Notes under the pieces: generated by a model
Seen by the model: the letters and a program-made list of their open reading frames with translations, nothing else
The model's database searches: none
Told to the model about the DNA's origin: nothing
Part shown: one piece after another, positions 30,682 through 42,114 of the stretch
Numbering within the stretch: position 1 is the first letter of the stretch
Layout of the letters: each line of letters starts with the position of its first letter
NCBI GenBank assembly: GCA_029834535.1
Contig: JAQMWT010000653.1
Location: 1 to 64,000 of the forward strand
Direction of reading: 5' to 3'
DNA: 64,000 nt
Source: Chrysophaeum taylorii
Lineage: Eukaryota; Sar; Pelagophyceae; Pelagomonadales; Pelagomonadaceae
Position numbers and translations under genes: made by a program

Positions 30682-31377
30682 ATGGCGACTCACGACGAAC
30701 AAGTCCCGAGTCTGGAAGTAGCGACGCAATTCGCCACACAACAAGCTCTCATTCAACAGTTCAAAGCCGATATCTCTGCTCAGTTCGCCGCTGATTGCCT
30801 ACAGCTCAAAGCTAATTTCTTAGATCAACTCGCCGCTGATCAAGCTATTCTCAAAGCCAGAATCGCCGCTGATTACGCTGATCTCAGAGCCAAAATCACT
30901 GCCGCAATCGAAGCTCGAGACGAGCAACTTGATCAAGACGTGCAACTCGATCAAGACGAGCAATTTGAACAAGCTCCCCAACCAGCTGTTCATAAGGCAA
31001 CTCCCCTCAAGCACAAGCAAACTTCTCACGAAGTCGCGACCCAAGACCCGATCATCTCGATGGCCACCCCCCCTCATGCCGACAACTCCACCGGATGTCA
31101 AACACCCCACGGCAAAGTCTCAGACCCCACTGCCTTCCCTCCGGACCCAGGCATAGCCAAGGTTACTCCGAAACCTGGCACACCCCACATTCACGAGGAC
31201 ACTCCACATTGTTCAAATATCGCACCAGCAATGTTGAACACACCACCACCAATAAGCTTTACTCCCTTCACTCCACCAACCCCACCGGAGCCTCCACCTC
31301 CTTCACTGGAGCCTAACTCCCCACTATCGGCGACTCCCGCTACACCACATATACATGTTCCCCAACATCCTCGTTAA
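30682..31377 (+). CDS. N1 ORF1, helical and proline-rich protein
   Basis: An ATG opens 231 codons. The first 110 residues are Ala/Gln/Asp-rich and probably helical, with repeated short units (LIQQFKAD, LKANFLDQLAADQAILKARIAADYADLRAKI, then EQLDQDVQLDQDEQ). The rest is Pro/Thr-rich and probably disordered. N3 has a closely related protein at 61040. Position right after the leader is that of a Gag, but no capsid or zinc-knuckle signature is seen. Function unknown. Confidence 0.6.
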   Translation: MATHDEQVPSLEVATQFATQQALIQQFKADISAQFAADCLQLKANFLDQLAADQAILKARIAADYADLRAKITAAIEARDEQLDQDVQLDQDEQFEQAPQPAVHKATPLKHKQTSHEVATQDPIISMATPPHADNSTGCQTPHGKVSDPTAFPPDPGIAKVTPKPGTPHIHEDTPHCSNIAPAMLNTPPPISFTPFTPPTPPEPPPPSLEPNSPLSATPATPHIHVPQHPR

Positions 31378-34300
31378 CCCTCTCACCGCACCACTCATCT
31401 TCTTGATGATCATGCCACATACGGCCATGACGGACCCGGCACCTTCATCCCTGACCAAGCCCCCGCCGCGGCTCAAGCTCATGCCGTCCCACTGTCGGAT
31501 TCCCTTGTCCGATACCCATCATCTTCCGCAAGTCACTCTCCTCAGGACTTTCCTCTCCATCCACAAGACCATGCCACCTACGGCCACGACGGCCCCGGCA
31601 CTTCCATTTCTACCACAGCTCCTTCCGCGGCTCAAGTTCCTGCCGCCCCACCATCGGACCCTCCTGACAGACCTTCCTCACCTTTCGAAAGTCGCTGTTC
31701 CCCCGATTTGCACCTCCACCCGCGTGACTATGCATTCGACGACTACGACCATTCCTCCGTCCCCACTCGAGTCCCCATTCAAGCAACACTCCACCTCCGT
31801 TCTCAAAGTTCCAATGCACCTCCGTCTGCGCTCCAACGCGAGTTGGCCGCCACCACGGCTGCATTCGGCTCCCAAACCGCTGAATTGGCCGCAACCAAGG
31901 CCATGCTCATTCGCAAGGATGACGCTTTGTCCTCCACAGCCAACAAACTCACCACCACCGACGCCGCCCTGGCTTTCGCCACTGCCCAGCTCGCCATCCA
32001 AGCCGACGAATTGGTCTCCACCTAAGCCGAACACCATCTCACCCACACCCAGCTCAATGCGCTCGAAACTGCCCACGCTGACATCCGCAGCTCCCACCTT
32101 GAAACCAACGCCGTCCTCCAAACCATTCTTACCTCATTGTATGCCACCCACCCCATCCAAGATGCTGCATCGCATCTTTCACCTCCTTTCCCCATCCACA
32201 ACCAACCCTCATCCCCTTCCGAACCAACCTCCCATGCCTCTCCCCCGATTCTCCCCGAGTATCATCACCACCTCCACGGATGCCCCGGACCAGGTTCTCC
32301 TGGTTCACCACCCACTCCGTCTCTCTGTTCTCAACCCCCCGCCATCTCTGGCCCCTCCTCCTCAGCCAAATCACTCTTCGCCTCTTTGGCACCCCCTGAG
32401 CCCCCTTGCACCCACTCGCCGTATCAGCTACCTGGTTCATTCCAACTCGACCACATTCCCGCGTCCGAGTTGCGAGGGCGCACATTCAACACCGGCGACC
32501 GTACCCCTACCACCAGCGACGATCACCACGTGCAAAGTCCCACCAAGAATCAAGACCACCCACATCAAGAGTGACAAGTTCCGAACTATCAAAAGACAGC
32601 TCTTTGCCAGATGGTCATGCTCACCATCATGCTGCCAAGACATGCATAAGGGCTTCTTCTCTCTTCGGGCACAACGACCCAGGAAGCAATCTTGTCGAAG
32701 AAACACCAAGCCATCTCGTTCCCACTTTCGACAAGTCAAAGACCAAGACACCTCGATGTTCCCGAGTATTATGCCTACATCGACTATGGCAACCACACCC
32801 AAGAACCTAAGGCTCCGCCGTATTCCATGCACCGGGCACAAGAGCCGCAGGCCACTGACAACATCCCCTCCGATTCAGTCCCCTGGTATGATGCATACAG
32901 CGAAGTAGCAAGACCCACTTCACAACTCTCGAAGATGGTCTCCTCGACCATTCCAGATCAGCCGCCTGATCCAAGCACCACCAATGACCCCGCAATGCCG
33001 AATCCACAAGGACAAGACACGCTGTCGACGGCCCCACGGTCAACATACTCGCAGGCACTCACCGCACCTGCAGGTATCAGCTCCGATTCAAAAAGGCATT
33101 CCCGCCTTACTCGATATCTCTCGATCAGCAGCTCCCGATCACTTCGAAGCTGGTTCCGCCTCGCCGCCTCGCCGCCTCCCCCTCCTCGAAGACGGGCGCG
33201 CACTGCCGCTCACCGGCGCTTGCTGCTGCACCCACCATCCACCTTCTCGGTTGGATGCACTGGATGACACTGATCAGCAGGTTGCATGGACCCATCTGCG
33301 ACCACCGTGTAACGATTTGATGGATGTCTTCGCACGAGCACCAGTCGCAACACCGAATCACCCGCTCCCCAACTCTCAGTCAGAGGACGCACTCCTTTTG
33401 ACTGCCGATCCTTGTGTCTCACCGCGACCAAGCCTCTGGAAACCTTTCCCCATGGCCGCAGTAACAGACACAGATTTCGAGAGTTCTGAACGACCCGATC
33501 AGCCGCAAACAATGCACGATTCCATTGCGACCACTTCGGTACTGTATGTCCCCTTGCATAGCTCTCTTCTGGACGCCACACGCTTGCGCTGCCTCCGAAA
33601 AATCGACGTTGAGCTCTCGGGAAACATTCCCCGCGAACTGTGCACAGACTCGCTCCAACTGAACCACTTCTGTAAGCATTTTCGCATCACTGGAATGCAC
33701 GACAAACGTTCCACGCCAGCTGCTTCGCATCACTGGAATGCACGACAAACGTTCCACGCCAGCTGCCGGCTCCACCACAAACATGCACCCAAGTCACGTA
33801 CGTTGCCTCCCTCAAAAGCGTCTTATCGCTCAGCACGTCACTCCTCATTGGAGGACGCATGTCACATGCCCGCACCTTCGAATGCTCTACACGCCGAAGG
33901 GCAACCCTGGTCACTACGGCACTCACTGCTCTGGTCCCAGCATCTCCGCTATTGAGGATGCACCCAGCAGGACTGACCCTTACACCGCCCTTGGTTCTAC
34001 TGCACTCTCCTTCGGCGACCCCTCTTTTCGAATTCCCGCACTGGACCCCAAGCATTTCAGGCCGGATACTCTCCACCACGGGATCTAAGCTCACGCGCCC
34101 ATCTGCCCTACCTTGCAGACAGGTCAGCCGCGAGCCACACTCCATTTGGCACTGACTTCGGACCACCCGCATCACGCGCTTTTGCTCTTGGAGCATGACA
34201 CGCTTTTCGATGCTCTCCGCGTCACCGCCTCTAACACCACGACACTCGTCATTTTCACCGACACTCCGCGCCGCAACGTATCTCACGACCTTCAGATCAC

Positions 34301-34872
34301 CAACATAAGTCGCTCGCGCCCGCACCACGACGCGCACGCCTTACGAGGACGTATTTCAATTGGTGACCTCACACGTCTTTCGATGCATTTTCCGACGTCC
34401 GACTTTGAACTTACGAGTTACTTTATGGCAATCCCCAATGCAAAGGCGTATGAAACTGCGCAGTCATGTCTCTGGAACTCCAAAGCAACAGAAACTGCCA
34501 GACAAGAGAGCACTCAGCTCTCAACAGCTGCTCAACAGCTACTTAAAGTCTCGCACACAGCACCGAGTACTATCTCGCAGTCTCTATTGGACGACAAGAC
34601 GAAAGATAAGACCACAACGGCCAGCTACACCAGCCAGCTCATTGATGTAGCAGACAAGACAACGAAAACCAACTGCACACCACGGTTCCATGCTATGCAG
34701 ACGATGCTCAGGTCCAACGCTCAATTACTCGACCACGCAAACGTTCTGTCACCTGACCTTGCACTGCTACTGGCTCCTGTCTCATTCATGGCTGATGCAC
34801 CCCATCCGATGGACCAATCCTTAAGATAAGTCCCGCTCGCAGAAGCACCACCACAGGACACAAAGGTACATC
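31378..34872 (+). pseudogene. N1 middle region, Pro/Ser/Thr-rich decayed coding
   Basis: The stretch holds overlapping frames that match the same stretch of N3. Recognisable parts are the repeated DHATYGHDGPGT-type motif (about 31405 and 31570), an Ala/Thr-rich coiled-coil-like block (about 31830-32020: ELAATKAMLIRKDDALSSTANKL) and long Pro/Ser-rich tracts. A short tandem duplication near 33683-33770 repeats a GAATGCACGACAAACG unit. No enzyme is recognised. Confidence 0.55.
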
Positions 34873-37521
34873 ATGAAGACACAGGTAAGCGCACCACGAT
34901 CGTGCGCACAAGCTCATTGCGCCTATCCGATCACGACGAGAACGATCATGCGCACAAGCTCATTGCGCCTATCCGATCACGACGAGACGAAGATACAGCT
35001 TTGCTTGACCCCTTCGCCTCTGGAAGACAAAGGCCGCCTCTCAGCCCCCCAGGCACCTGACCCTTCCATGTCGCTGCAATCCGTATTAGCGCAGACGATC
35101 TCGCCTCTCTGCACGACTGCAGATCAGGCACAGGCCAATGTCAGCACTCTGCAGAGTTATGCGCACCCGCTGGAATCTTACCAGCACGGCTACCTCCGCC
35201 AGTCAGGTCACTGCACCACCTCGGTCTCCCCTGACTCCAGGTCGACGTATCGCTCATTCGCGACCACCTCAAGTCATCTAATGGACGACTATGATCTCGA
35301 GCATGAACACATTGAAACGCTTGAGTCATACCCAAGAAGGAATCCTACTTCGAAGTCACCTCAACCACTCCCACAGGAACTTTGGCCACCAGACGCCACC
35401 CACGCGCTCGTGGTTTCTTCATTGGTTTCCTCCAAAGCATTTGACTGCAGCAGAGACAAAATGAAACCTCCCCATGCGACTATAACCGCATTCTCGTTAG
35501 GGACACCAGCATTTACTTCATGTCATTTGTTTACGCCCATAGTACCGCGACACACGGCAACCAAGATAGACGTGGACTGCGCTCCACCCTCATCTCTGAG
35601 CGCCACCCCCGACATGCTGCTCCCGGCACTACTAGCCAGTCCCATCACGTCTGATTCAGCTCCCATCGTTTTATATGACGTCATATGTCATATTCCGATT
35701 GAAGCCCAGACACCGCACTGGCTACTATGCACTCGCGACGGCACGCTCACCGCCCCTCTCGGTCTAGACTACGAACATTGCGCCATACCCATGGTACACC
35801 CACAGTCAACTGAGACGCACGCTCGCTTGTCGCACAGTACGATGCCCGAACACCTTTTGATTCATGATACGCAGAACACTGTCGTCTCAGCCACCGCTGA
35901 AGCGCCTCCCCTGACGGCCGCGCGGCTCCGCGCTCGTTTCGCAATCATGGTCTCTCGGTCTCGCCGGCAATTCGAAGATTCCACCCAGTTCGAATTACGA
36001 GGGCGCATTAGTATTCCACCGACGACAAGATTCGTTTCGATTCGTATCAGTCATGCCTCCTACGGCTACTCTGGCTACATCGGAACTCAATTCAAGGCAC
36101 GTACCGAAGTCCCTCTTTCTAAGGACCTCTGTCACACGCCAAGACCTGATGAGTATTCGTCGTTCCTCCCCGCTTCGACGCGACTCCCGACGACCAAATC
36201 CCCGACGATTTGTGATGATACTAAGTTCCGTCATCAATGCAATTCAGAGCCTCCCACGCTCCTCCGTCAGTCTCTCGCAGGTCACACCTCTCAAGTTTCA
36301 GCGTTCCACCCTCGCTCGATTTTACCCAGCATGCTGCCATATACAAACGAAGTTCAGTCACGCGAACGCCACACGTCGCAGTTATCGCTAGTCTCGCGCA
36401 ATAAATGCCCGCCACCAAATGATAGCCGCACGCAGAGTCCTTTGCTCACCTCTTTTCACGTCCCTCCCAGCACTATGCTTGACGTTGAAGCTCTGCACCA
36501 CTATGGTTCGGTTACAACACAACTTCACGCGAAATCCTCGTCCAGTTCTGATCATATCTCGCATCTGTCGACATTGTTATCGGAATCATGCTTCGGACAC
36601 AGCTCAGACAGCACTAGCGTATTACGCTCTTATGACGCACTCGGTTCGCTCCTCTCCGTTCGCACTGCAGGTTCCATCTTGCAGAACTCTGAGCCCAACA
36701 GCCGCCATTGCGATTCGCACCCAGCCGACGCTTTCCGTAGCACCCGCGAGGATAACTCCCAATCTCCACAGGTTGGACACGCGCTCTGCTCTAAGCATTC
36801 CACCAAATGTCACTGCCGCACACCGCTAGCCCCACCCAGTTGTGTTACGAATCAAGGGAAGTTAACTGCCATGCCTACCTACTTCTTCATTCCCACACAC
36901 TCGCTGCTAGCCACAGTTTCACATAACTCATTGCCGGACAGTTCTCGCATTATGGACAGGACCTCACATCATGTTCATTCTTCGGACATCCCCCGTCCAC
37001 AGATCAATCCTCTCTTGAAACATACGCTCCCTACGCGTTGTATACTGTACCGCTCTCGCATATCGACAACACCCTTCTGTCGAATGTCTCCCCTTTCAGT
37101 CACTGCACGATTCACCAGGGATGCACCACGCTCCCTCGCGCTTGTACATCAAGGGAAGTTTGATTCTGGTGAAAACGTTTCGTTTGATTCTGATGCCAAC
37201 GACTCCGGACGTGAAATGAATGGATCAGTCGATTGTCACAGTTCAGGATCACTTTGCAACATAGAACACGAAAGATGCGACTTTGACCATACCTTCGAAG
37301 TCAACTCCCCCCCTGGCACGGACACTATCTTCAAGCAGTCCATCGCCTTCAGGCACTTTCTTCTGTTGCCCCACTCTTCTGCATTTTCGGCACAGGGCAC
37401 CGACTCGTCAGCACAGGACACACGCCTGTATCCACCATCATACGTGATACACTCGCAAACCTCAGTCTCCGCCCAATCATCTTTCGATGATAGTCTCTGG
37501 CGACGACGCACACGAGACTAA
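34873..37521 (+). CDS. N1 ORF2, 882-codon Ser/Thr/His-rich protein
   Basis: An ATG-started frame of 882 codons, unusually long for a non-autonomous element. Composition is Ser, Thr, Pro, His and Leu rich. There is a 14-residue near-perfect tandem repeat at its start (CAYPITTRT / LRLSDHDE region, about 34905-34990) and an FELRGRISI-type segment that recurs elsewhere in N1. No transmembrane span, signal peptide or catalytic motif is seen. It may be a protein or simply a stop-poor frame in C-rich DNA. It is not a host gene, because it lies between the paired LTRs. Confidence 0.45.
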   Translation: MKTQVSAPRSCAQAHCAYPITTRTIMRTSSLRLSDHDETKIQLCLTPSPLEDKGRLSAPQAPDPSMSLQSVLAQTISPLCTTADQAQANVSTLQSYAHPLESYQHGYLRQSGHCTTSVSPDSRSTYRSFATTSSHLMDDYDLEHEHIETLESYPRRNPTSKSPQPLPQELWPPDATHALVVSSLVSSKAFDCSRDKMKPPHATITAFSLGTPAFTSCHLFTPIVPRHTATKIDVDCAPPSSLSATPDMLLPALLASPITSDSAPIVLYDVICHIPIEAQTPHWLLCTRDGTLTAPLGLDYEHCAIPMVHPQSTETHARLSHSTMPEHLLIHDTQNTVVSATAEAPPLTAARLRARFAIMVSRSRRQFEDSTQFELRGRISIPPTTRFVSIRISHASYGYSGYIGTQFKARTEVPLSKDLCHTPRPDEYSSFLPASTRLPTTKSPTICDDTKFRHQCNSEPPTLLRQSLAGHTSQVSAFHPRSILPSMLPYTNEVQSRERHTSQLSLVSRNKCPPPNDSRTQSPLLTSFHVPPSTMLDVEALHHYGSVTTQLHAKSSSSSDHISHLSTLLSESCFGHSSDSTSVLRSYDALGSLLSVRTAGSILQNSEPNSRHCDSHPADAFRSTREDNSQSPQVGHALCSKHSTKCHCRTPLAPPSCVTNQGKLTAMPTYFFIPTHSLLATVSHNSLPDSSRIMDRTSHHVHSSDIPRPQINPLLKHTLPTRCILYRSRISTTPFCRMSPLSVTARFTRDAPRSLALVHQGKFDSGENVSFDSDANDSGREMNGSVDCHSSGSLCNIEHERCDFDHTFEVNSPPGTDTIFKQSIAFRHFLLLPHSSAFSAQGTDSSAQDTRLYPPSYVIHSQTSVSAQSSFDDSLWRRRTRD

Positions 37522-38363
37522 GAACCCCAAACTACAGCAAATTTATAGTTTTCATATTTATGGCCACCTCCAGACAAGTTTATCCCGATATCCTCATCGC
37601 GCTACGATTATCCGCATATTATTTTAGACGCTCATAGCCTAGCTTCAGCTGTCCCACGCCACACGCGGGACGACAGCTTTGACACGTATGTGACAGGCAA
37701 TTCTGGTTCCCTCATCTTCCAGAAACAGCTCCGCCTTACTCGCTCTCATTACGACGATTACCTTACTATGTCGAAACCGATTTGGTTAAATGGTCATATC
37801 TCTTCATGGGATCACGCTGGCGCTCCGCCACATCGTCAAATCTCTACTATCCCAACATTAGCCACAATAGAATCTCATCCCTACGACCACGTTCACTATT
37901 CGCCTTCCGATCAACCATTGGTCTGCTGCACAATTCCCGACTGCCTGACCCATGATCCCTCCTGTTATTATTCGTTGGACCCCCCGCTCTACTCAGGTGC
38001 TCCCCCAGCCGCTGAGGATTTATCCACCGGTACGCACCGTCCCCTATATCATTAGCCACCGAGCAAGATGACGATCTGATATCTCGCACAACATTCGCCA
38101 TACTTCATCGTTATCATACTTAGTATATTCCTCCACTTTTCTTCTTACTCACGATCGATGCTTTTTCCTTTCTTTGATCATCCGCTCCTTCTCCTTTCTC
38201 ACTTCACACACTACCTGCGTTTCATTTTCCTCCATCTCTTTCATGCACTTCGCACACTTTCTTTCAACGCCTCCTCGCGACTCGACATGCATTTGTCCTT
38301 TGCCAGACATTTGTTTTGTTTGTCCCAGATTTCGCTCATCCCCGAGTTCAATCTGCGAGGGCG
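37522..38363 (+). other. N1 3' region before the LTR
   Basis: It contains a 121-codon frame (37690-38055) without recognised features and a pyrimidine-rich tract (38120-38240). It ends CCCGAGTTCAATCTGCGAGGGCG just before the 3' LTR. A very similar end, CCCGAGTTCGCTCTG then GAGGGCG, precedes the 3' LTR of N2, so GAGGGCG is the likely shared plus-strand primer site. Confidence 0.6.
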
Positions 38364-38553
38364 TAGAGATAGAAAATTCCATTTAGGGTTAGGAACCCCC
38401 CCTCCCCCTTAACCACACCTTCACACCTACAACCACTAAATCGCTGTGTCGCACACCGTGCTGCTCTTTGTGTCGTTAGAGGACAGGACGAAAGGCAGCA
38501 CTACCACAGCCACCATTCTCTACCAGAGGCGCAGTGATTTTTACTGTTCTCTA
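38364..38553 (+). repeat. 3' LTR of N1 (190 bp)
   Basis: Same ends and body as 30280-30469. The gypsy G3 reading resumes right after it with DSDSE-type codons. Confidence 0.9.
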
Positions 38554-39464
38554 TAAGACTCAGATTCGGAGACCGACGAACCCATGCCGCAGGTTCTAGT
38601 GTCCCCCCATTCGTCAATGTGCATGTCTTGCAGGGCAGTTCGCGATGATGACGTTAGACCTTTTGAGTTGACGTCGGGGACGACGTCTTCTTTTCCTACG
38701 GGCCCCCCCGAGCCCGTTTTAACTAACTAACTAACTCAGACCTCTCCCGAGCATGGGAGCCAGGCCGGACCGACAGGTGCCAGTCCGGAACCACCGGCCT
38801 GTAGACGAGGAGCGCCGAAAGGTCGGTCGGCGGAGAGTGACCGTCAAGCTTGTCGCCATGCGACGAGGAGACCGCGATGTGACTGACAACCAACTCGTCG
38901 ATAACCTTCCGTCTTCGCCCCCCGGCCATACCCCGTCCCACTGCGAACGTTCCGGCTGCCAACCGGCCCGCCCGGGAGGCGAATAGGTGCCAACCTACGC
39001 CGGGAGGGCGGATGCCCTCGCAAGGCTCAGAATTCATGAGGCACCGTCCTCCATCGCAACGGCACTCGGCGATCAGGGTAAGGGTGTTCGTTTTGGCCGA
39101 TGTTTTAACCGATGTTTTAGCCGATACAGTTTTGGTCGCAGCAGAGCAGACCACAGGGGCGCCGATGGAGGAGAAGTTGACGGGAATGTCCGGTTTGATG
39201 GACGAGAAACGACGATTGCCAGAAGGGATAAAGGAGGAGGTATATGTGCCTCCGATTGAGAAGTGTCAGAATTTGTTGTCAGCGAAACTGGGGAATGAGG
39301 AAGCAGCCGAAGCGGCGAGCGCCAATATAGATTCAGCGGCGAGATGTGGAACGCCAGATATGGCAGCGGTGACGATGCAGATGCCGGGCGATGCGAAACC
39401 GGAGATACGATGCCATCACACTGCACTGTCGCCGAGTGATGGGGAAAAGATCGAGCAAGACCTC
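38554..39464 (+). pseudogene. Gag-protease linker of G3, split by a SINE
   Basis: Pieces 38554-38720 and 39089-39464 match the acidic linker of the G1 polyprotein (LTSGTTPSFPADPPE is LTSGTTSSFPTGPPE here). The second piece ends in HHTALSPSDGEKIEQDL, which matches AHTSLTPRDGKTIEDDL of G1 and is cut by N2. Confidence 0.8.
38721..39088 (-). repeat. SINE-like retroposon copy S4, full length (368 bp)
   Basis: Inverted relative to the window. It runs from the AACTAACTAAC complement of its tail to an end whose complement starts AACACCCTTACCCTGATCGCC, the same start as S5. CGTTTT flanks both sides (38715-38720, 39089-39094). No clear Pol III A or B box is seen, so the promoter type is unknown. Confidence 0.88.
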
Positions 39465-39688
39465 TAGAGGTAGAAAATTTCATTTTCGCCATGACCCCCC
39501 CCCCACACCACCCCCCCCCCTTCCCTCTCTCTCGCTAAAACACATTACGTGCACGCTCGAGAAAAGCCCGTCACCTGACACTGTCAAGTGCTGTCCCTGC
39601 GTCAAAGGAGACATTACGCACAGAGGACAAGCACTTCTACCACTGCAACAAGGACTTTGCCCAGGCGACAACTAATTTTCTGTCTCTA
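39465..39688 (+). repeat. 5' LTR of N2 (224 bp)
   Basis: TAGAGGTAGAAAATTTC to TTTCTGTCTCTA, with a C-run near 39492-39520 of different length from that of the 3' LTR. Confidence 0.88.
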
Positions 39689-39861
39689 GGTTTGGGCCCT
39701 CGTCACAGTCGCGGAGTCCTTTAACCTCGCGTCACTCGGAGACAATCGCTCGCTCGACGTCCCGACCTCGACAGGCTATCGAAGTTCACTTCGACGCCAA
39801 CCCCCCCAACTCAAGTCAAGACCCACAGACCCCAACCACGTCCCGCGACTCGCAGCACAAG

Positions 39862-41090
39862 ATGTCGCGCAAGCAAGACCAAGACCAAGACCCGCACCAA
39901 GCGATCGCACCACTAGACGACGATTTCGCCGCCGACCATGCCGCCGACGACGCAGATCTCGACGACGACGACGAAGCAGATCTCGACGACGATCAACTCG
40001 ACGCACTCGACGCGACTTACGCCGCCCACCGTGCCCGAGTAGACGCCCACCTCGATCTGTCTCGGCAGCTGTACAAGCAGCTACATACCCCACTGCAGTT
40101 CGACGCTGCCCTAGCCGCCAACCAAGCCATGCTTCAGCACATGCACCAGCAGCGGGACAAACAGATCGCCGCCATTTACAAAAGAACCTCCCATCCAGCC
40201 GCCGCAGCTCCTCCCGCTATAGCCGCCGCTGCTGCACAACACCCCTGACCACTCCAGTCCCACCACCCACAGCCACACCCACTCCGGTCACAACACCACA
40301 AGCCCCGACGACCCCTGTCACCGCACCGACCGTCCCGCAAGCTCCTCCAACTATAGCCGCCGCAGCTCCTCCCGATGTTGCCGCCGCTCCCGCAACAACA
40401 CCACAAGCCCCGACCACTCCGGTCACAACACCACGAGCCCCGACTACTCCGGTCACAACACCACACGCCCCGACCACTCCGGTCACAACACCACAAGCCC
40501 CGACGACCCCGGTCACCGCACCGACCGTCCCGCTAGCTCCTCCAACTCTAGCCGCCGCTTCTGCACCACCACCACCACCCCTGACCACTCCAGTCACACC
40601 ACCCAAAGCCACGACCACCCCGGTCACCACACCGACCGTCCCGATCGTCCCACCGACCATCCCGGTCGTCACCCCCACCACAATCCCACCTTCCTTTGCC
40701 TCTCAAGGCACCACCCCATCACCTTGTTCGCTTTCATCGAACACACCACTACCACTCCACACTCAAGTCCCTATCTCCGACACCACTGCCATTATTACCC
40801 CGGTACATGGCACACTCCTCTCCGAAGACAAACGCCTCCACCCGCGCAACTACGCCACCTATGGATGTGACGGCCCTGGCCACTTCTCCGACAACATCAC
40901 CCTTCCTCCCTCCTCTATGCACCCCGAAGTTCTATACAACGCATTGATCGCAACTCAAACCGCACTCGCCCGCGCCAACGCCCGCCTCGACGCCGAAGCC
41001 CGCGCCCACGACGAAACCAAATCTGATCTCGCCCCAGAAAAAGCTCATCTTTCCGCCCAATAAGCATCCTTCGCGATCCTCCACGACACC
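39862..41090 (+). pseudogene. N2 protein region, acidic then Pro/Thr repeats
   Basis: An ATG at 39862 opens a 128-codon frame that is Asp/Ala-rich (DDDEADLDDDQLDALDATY) followed by a helical stretch. Past it comes a Thr/Pro repeat and a YATYGCDGPGHF segment near 40850, matching the DHATYGHDGPGT motif of N1 and N3, then an Ala-rich coiled-coil-like block (TQTALARANARLDAEARAHD). The same order (helical, proline-rich, YATYG motif, coil) in N1 suggests common descent. Confidence 0.6.
40257..40660 (+). repeat. Minisatellite, about 30-bp unit, in N2
   Basis: The repeated unit is like ACAACACCACAAGCCCCGAC followed by CACTCCGGTC, with at least five good copies (40380-40510) and degenerate ones around. 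It encodes Thr-Pro-Val-Thr-Thr-Pro-type repeats. Confidence 0.82.
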
Positions 41091-41874
41091 CAACGAGCTC
41101 AAGACGCTGTCCTTGAGCACATCCTCAACTCCCTTCCACCGCCTATCCACCCAGATGCTCCTCGTATCACCCCCCACACCTACTCCATCTACGGCAACGA
41201 CCCTGGTACACCCCCATGCACCGACACCATATCCCCACCAGCACCACACCCGCAAGTTCTCCCTTCACCGCCGACCCCTTTCGCTCCAACACCCACGTTC
41301 GCTCCACCACCCGCTGTCGCTCCGACTCTCCATTCAGACCCACGTTCATCTTCTGAGGGTGTAAACCCGCTCAACCTCTCTCACGACCCACCCCGCTTCC
41401 ACTTCCCCGGACCCGGCACCCCGGACTCCTCACACCATCTCATTTCTCCCGCACACGACACTCCTTTCCCAAATGCCCCTCCCGACCGCATTCCTTCGCC
41501 TCCACCATGTGCCCAACCTCCATCTTACGCCGACTCCCCACTCAAACACACCCTCTTCCCACACAACGGACCCGGTCCCCGTACCACCTACACCCCTCCA
41601 GGCCTTCTTCTAGCCGAATCCACCCTCCAACACCTCACGACCCGCCTCACCTACTCCCCATGATTCACACATTCGGCCTCATACAAACTCTACGACGAAG
41701 ACCACACCGACTACCACGCACCTTCCCCGACCCTCCCCCTGATTCCATGGACGACTCCGTCGCCCGCCACCAAACTCACGACCACACCTTTTCTGCTACT
41801 TCCCCGCCATCCGCTATTTTCCTTTTTCGACCTTTCTTTCGGTCCAGAGCTCCCGAGTTCGCTCTGTGAGGGCG

Positions 41875-42109
41875 TAGAGGTAGAAAATTTCATTTTCGCC
41901 ATGACCCCCCCCCACCACCACACCACACACCCCCCCCCCCCTTCTTTCCCTCTCTCGCTAAAACACATTACGTACACGCTCAAGAAGCCCGTCACCTGAC
42001 ACTGTCAAGTGCTGTCCCTGCGTCGAAGGAGACAGGACGCACAGAGGACAAGCACTTCTACCACTGCAACAAGGACTCCGCCAAGGTGACAACTAATTTT
42101 CTGTCTCTA
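41875..42109 (+). repeat. 3' LTR of N2 (235 bp)
   Basis: Near-copy of the 5' LTR with about nine substitutions by eye plus length changes in the C-runs. Confidence 0.88.
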
Positions 42110-42114
42110 ACCTC

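Larger units (their letters stand above)
30280..38553 (+). mobile_element. Large non-autonomous LTR element N1 (8.3 kb)
   Basis: Paired 190-bp LTRs (30280-30469, 38364-38553), about 96% alike by eye, bound a region with no protease, RT or integrase motif. The flanks are GAAGA on the left and TAAGA on the right, a 5-bp duplication with one difference, inside the gag of G3. Removing the element joins the TACTGGGAAGA and AGACTCAGATTCGG gypsy reading. The internal region has Pro/Thr/Ser-rich frames. The long length and lack of enzymes fit a large retrotransposon derivative (LARD). Its LTRs match those of E0. Confidence 0.88.
39465..42109 (+). mobile_element. Small non-autonomous LTR element N2 (2.6 kb)
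   Basis: LTRs 39465-39688 and 41875-42109 bound an internal region with no enzyme motif. ACCTC is duplicated at 39460-39464 and 42110-42114. Taking one copy out restores the G3 reading EQDLITIGCLDPGTLTF. The LTR ends TAGAGG...CTCTA, the GGTTTGG after the LTR and the GAGGGCG before the 3' LTR ally it with N1, N3 and E0, although the LTR bodies differ. Confidence 0.9.

Noticed and set aside
34873-37521. The 882-codon frame as a host gene
   Set aside because: It lies between paired LTRs with a target duplication in G3 gag. Composition is low-complexity and no known domain is visible.
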